This document shows positions 61,385-64,000 of a stretch of 64,000 nucleotides of DNA, in pieces (the stretch's first letter is position 1; every line of letters begins with the position of its first letter). Source of the stretch: Hyphomicrobiaceae bacterium. GTDB taxonomy: Bacteria; Pseudomonadota; Alphaproteobacteria; Rhizobiales; Hyphomicrobiaceae. The DNA is taken from the NCBI GenBank assembly GCA_022844225.1, contig JALHMC010000011.1, positions 30,035 through 94,034 on the forward strand. Direction: 5' to 3'. The position numbers and the translations under genes are program-made. The notes under the pieces were generated by a model. It searched no databases. It was not told where the DNA came from and saw only the letters and a program-made list of their open reading frames with translations.

Positions 61385-63385
61385 ATGGCAGACACGGCGA
61401 AGGCGCTCGGCGCCTCCATCAAGGATATGGCGAATGCCATCCGGGCACTGTCCATGGATGCGGTGGAGAAAGCCAAGTCCGGCCATCCGGGCATGCCGAT
61501 GGGCATGGCCGACGTCGCGACCGTGCTCTTCACCGAGGCGTTGAAGTATGACGCCGCACACCCCGAGTGGCCGGATCGCGACCGGTTCGTGCTCTCGGCT
61601 GGCCACGGCTCGATGCTGATCTATGCGTTGCTGCATCTGACCGGCACGCCGGGCATGACGCTCGACGACATCAAGAGTTTCCGTCAGCTCGGCGCGAAGA
61701 CCGCAGGCCATCCCGAGTTCGGGCACGCCCCCGGGATCGAGACCACGACGGGACCACTCGGCCAGGGCCTCGCCAACGCCGTCGGCATGGCCATCGCCGA
61801 GCGCATCCTCAATGCCCGCCTCGGTGACGACATCGTCGATCACCGCACCTGGGTCATCGCCGGTGACGGCTGTCTGATGGAGGGCATTTCGCAGGAGGCC
61901 ATCTCGCTCGCCGGCCATCTGCGCCTGGGGCGCCTGATCGTGCTCTTCGACGACAACGGCATCTCGATCGACGGCCCGACCAGCCTGACGACCAGCGAGG
62001 ACCAGATCGCCCGCTTCAAAGCCTCCGGCTGGGCAACGCTCTCGGTCGACGGGCACGATGCGGCCGCAGTCTCAAAGGCCCTGGCCACCGCCAAGGGCGA
62101 CACGTCCAAGCCTTGGCTGATCGCCTGCAGGACGCGCATCGGCTACGGCGCCCCGACCAAGGAGGGTAAGGCCTCCTCGCACGGCTCGCCGCTCGGCGCT
62201 GACGAGATCAAGGGCGCCCGCGAGAAGATCGGCTGGCCTCACGGGCCATTCGAGATCCCCGCCGAAATTCTCAACGCATGGCGCGCCGCCGGCGCGCGCG
62301 GTGCCGAGACACGTAAGGCGTGGGAAGCGCGCTTCGCCAAAGTCGACGCCGCAAAGCGCGAAGCCCTGGCCCATCCGGCTGGCGCCGTCAAAGCTGCGAT
62401 CGCGGATGCCGTCCGTGCCTGTAAGCAGGCCGCCGCTGCCGAGACAGGCCAGAAAGCGACGCGCGTCTGGTCCGAGCTGACTCTGGAGAAGTTGACGGCC
62501 GCGTGCCCCGCCCTCATTGGCGGCTCGGCCGACCTCACCGGCTCCAATAATACCAAGGCCAAGTCGCAGGGCGTCATCAAGCCGGGCGATTTCTCCGGCT
62601 CCTACATTCACTACGGCGTGCGCGAACATGCCATGGCCGCCGCCATGAATGGCATTGCCTTGCACGGCGGGCTGATCCCCTACGGCGGCACGTTCATGGC
62701 CTTCACCGACTACTGCCGTCCCTCGATCCGCCTGTCGGCTCTGATGGGCCAGCGTGTCGTGTACGTCATGACACACGACTCGATCGGCCTCGGCGAAGAC
62801 GGCCCGACGCACCAGCCCGTCGAGCATCTGGCCGCACTGCGCGCCATCCCGAACCTCCATGTCTTCCGTCCGGCCGACGGTGTCGAGACGGCCGAATGCT
62901 GGGCGCTGGCCGTAGCGCCCGGCGAGACGCCCTCGATTCTGGCTCTCACCCGGCAAAATGTGCCCAACCTGCGCACCACGCATACCGACGACAACCTGTC
63001 GGCAAAAGGCGGCTACGTACTCCGTGACGTCTCAGGTAAGCGCGACGTGACGCTGATCGCCACCGGGTCGGAAGTTGGCCTCGCCGTTGCCGCGGCTGAC
63101 GAGCTGGCTAAGGGTGGCATCAACGCCGCCGTCGTTTCGATGCCGAGCTTCGAGCTGTTCCGTAAGCAGCCGGAAGCCTACCGCATGACGGTGCTGGGGG
63201 AGGCCCCGCGCATCGGCATCGAGGCCGCCGTCGAGATGGGTTGGCGCGAGTGGTTGCGCTTCTCCGACCGCTTCATCGGCATGTCCGGCTTCGGCGCCTC
63301 GGCACCCGCACCGAAGCTCTACGAGCACTTCGGCATCACCGTCGCCAAGACAGTCGAAGCGGCGAAAAGGTTGGTGAAGGGGTAG
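61385..63385 (+). CDS. tkt: Transketolase
   Basis: The 666-residue protein is a full-length transketolase: [34 protein letters not shown], thiamine diphosphate-binding [14 protein letters not shown]...[37 protein letters not shown], the pyrimidine-domain [31 protein letters not shown] and [10 protein letters not shown]. It exchanges two-carbon units in the pentose phosphate pathway. The ATG at 61385 is used; the upstream frame overlaps the divergent EcfG promoter. A palindromic repeat element lies downstream. Confidence 0.96.
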   Translation: MADTAKALGASIKDMANAIRALSMDAVEKAKSGHPGMPMGMADVATVLFTEALKYDAAHPEWPDRDRFVLSAGHGSMLIYALLHLTGTPGMTLDDIKSFRQLGAKTAGHPEFGHAPGIETTTGPLGQGLANAVGMAIAERILNARLGDDIVDHRTWVIAGDGCLMEGISQEAISLAGHLRLGRLIVLFDDNGISIDGPTSLTTSEDQIARFKASGWATLSVDGHDAAAVSKALATAKGDTSKPWLIACRTRIGYGAPTKEGKASSHGSPLGADEIKGAREKIGWPHGPFEIPAEILNAWRAAGARGAETRKAWEARFAKVDAAKREALAHPAGAVKAAIADAVRACKQAAAAETGQKATRVWSELTLEKLTAACPALIGGSADLTGSNNTKAKSQGVIKPGDFSGSYIHYGVREHAMAAAMNGIALHGGLIPYGGTFMAFTDYCRPSIRLSALMGQRVVYVMTHDSIGLGEDGPTHQPVEHLAALRAIPNLHVFRPADGVETAECWALAVAPGETPSILALTRQNVPNLRTTHTDDNLSAKGGYVLRDVSGKRDVTLIATGSEVGLAVAAADELAKGGINAAVVSMPSFELFRKQPEAYRMTVLGEAPRIGIEAAVEMGWREWLRFSDRFIGMSGFGASAPAPKLYEHFGITVAKTVEAAKRLVKG

Positions 63386-63414
63386 GTTCAAGCGGGACGC
63401 CGAACCAAATAGCC

Positions 63415-63561
63415 ATCATCCCGGGCCTTGTGCCCGGGACCCATCGCTCCGCGAGTCCGAGACGAATGGCCTGTGGGGTGAGCCAGCCGCGTCTCCTGCT
63501 TCGCCGACAAGGGACTGCGCCTGCTGCACCATGGGTCCCGGCGACAAGCGCCGGGATGACA
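63415..63561. repeat. Palindromic intergenic repeat of the same family as 43909-44169
   Basis: Between transketolase and prpE lies an element with mirror-image ends: TCATCCCGGGC...GGGACCCAT at the left (stem 63418-63425 with 63431-63438) and ATGGGTCCCGGCG...CGCCGGGATGAC at the right (stem 63536-63543 with 63549-63556). The ends are inverted copies of each other. It may act as a transcript-end structure between convergent genes. Confidence 0.75.
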
Positions 63562-63586
63562 CTTGGTTAGGCACGGAGGCAGGGTC

Positions 63587-64000
63587 CTACGCCGGCCCCT
63601 TGTTCTCCTTCGCCATGCCGCGCGACTTCAGCGCCTCGGCGATCTCCTCGAGGATCATCGGATCGTCGATCGTCGCCGGCATCTTCCACGCTTCGCTGTC
63701 GGCGATCGCACGCATGGTGCCGCGTAGGATCTTGCCCGACCGCGTCTTCGGCAGGCGCTTCACCGTCATCACCTGTTTGAACGCGGCGACCGGCCCGATC
63801 TCGTCACGGACGAGCTTGATCACCTCGGCCTCGATCTCCTTGGCATCCCGGTTGACGCCCGCATTGAGGACAATGAATCCTGCCGGGAGTTGCCCCTTGA
63901 GCTCGTCGTGCACGCCCATGACCGCACACTCGCCGACATCCTTGTGGCGCGCGACGACCTCCTCCATCTGCCCGGTCGATAGACGATGCCCCGCGACGTT
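63587..64000 (-). CDS. prpE: Propionyl-CoA synthetase, C-terminal end (partial)
   Basis: The window ends inside this minus-strand gene. The visible 137 residues begin NVAGHRLSTGQMEEVVARHKDVGECAVMGVHDELKGQLPAGFIVL and include the catalytic segment RLPKTRSGKILRGTMR with its Lys. This is the C-terminal domain of an acyl-adenylate-forming acetyl/propionyl-CoA synthetase. The NVAGHRLSTG and ELKGQLP details favour the propionate enzyme PrpE over acetyl-CoA synthetase, but that distinction is not certain. It would make propionyl-CoA from propionate. Confidence 0.82.
   Translation of the reverse strand, partial: NVAGHRLSTGQMEEVVARHKDVGECAVMGVHDELKGQLPAGFIVLNAGVNRDAKEIEAEVIKLVRDEIGPVAAFKQVMTVKRLPKTRSGKILRGTMRAIADSEAWKMPATIDDPMILEEIAEALKSRGMAKENKGPA

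Noticed and set aside
1..64000. tRNA genes, CRISPR arrays, integrases, transposases and defence systems
   Set aside because: Reading both strands showed no T-loop pattern with a matching acceptor, no regularly spaced repeat and no recognisable recombinase or defence protein.

Overview
This window is chromosomal DNA from a high-GC alphaproteobacterium, most likely of the order Hyphomicrobiales (Rhizobiales). The evidence is a NepR-EcfG-PhyR general stress response locus, a DUF1013/TrcR regulator, an aa3-type ctaC-ctaD-ctaB-(small)-ctaG-ctaE operon, an IalB-family protein, and many short-chain dehydrogenases, amidohydrolases and CoA enzymes of small-molecule catabolism. I cannot name the genus. 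No tRNA, rRNA, CRISPR array, integrase or transposase was seen.

Layout. 1-3992 is the general stress response locus: the end of nepR, ecfG, phyR and a PAS/HWE-type sensor kinase. phyR has a textbook EcfG promoter. 4015-5352 is a DUF2254 membrane protein. 5523-10508 is a nitrogen-compound catabolic cluster: omega-amino acid aminotransferase, PuuE-like deacetylase-fold hydrolase, SDR, carbamoylase-type M20 amidohydrolase and Nudix hydrolase. Together these could open a cyclic imide or ureide, remove the carbamoyl group and transaminate the product. 10536-15672 holds a GMC oxidoreductase, an unrecognised 536-residue protein, an SDR and a DUF72 protein. 16442-21312 is a CoA/aromatic-type degradative group (NTF2-like, carboxymuconolactone decarboxylase-like, enoyl-CoA hydratase, AMP ligase, quinone oxidoreductase), with an unusually structured intercistronic region at 17008-17164.

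21313-22146 holds a candidate small RNA with its own terminator and a small secreted protein. 22398-29210 carries a 3-hydroxyisobutyryl-CoA hydrolase and the cytochrome oxidase operon. 29791-31846 carries an IalB-like secreted protein and a PcfJ-like protein. 31879-41404 is a second mixed catabolic stretch (enolase-superfamily dehydratase, maleate-isomerase-like protein lacking both usual cysteines, LLM oxidoreductase, acyl-CoA dehydrogenase, EamA transporter, M20 peptidase, amidase, small alarmone hydrolase). 41433-43828 has a DUF1445 protein, trcR and a MaoC-like hydratase.

From about 44200 to 46500 the base composition drops and two hydrolase genes of foreign look appear; the second is frameshifted near its end. 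46915-56225 is housekeeping and envelope material (GST, ribF, tandem methyltransferases, EVE protein, amidase, DnaJ/TerB protein, DUF2147, ABC-F ATPase). 56380-60099 is a three-component flavoprotein dehydrogenase operon whose last gene, a sugar-phosphate-isomerase-like gene, carries one in-frame amber codon. 60151-61182 is a stress-regulon pair of membrane proteins (one of 24 residues) behind a second perfect EcfG promoter. The window ends with transketolase, a palindromic intergenic repeat and the 3' end of a propionyl-CoA synthetase gene.

The strongest leads for something undescribed are: the 17.0-kb intercistronic region with mutually exclusive hairpins and complementary loops; the candidate C-rich small RNA at 21.4 kb; the EcfG-driven micro-membrane-protein operon at 61 kb; and the imide/ureide-type cluster at 5.5-10.5 kb with its unknown neighbour at 12.4-14.0 kb.
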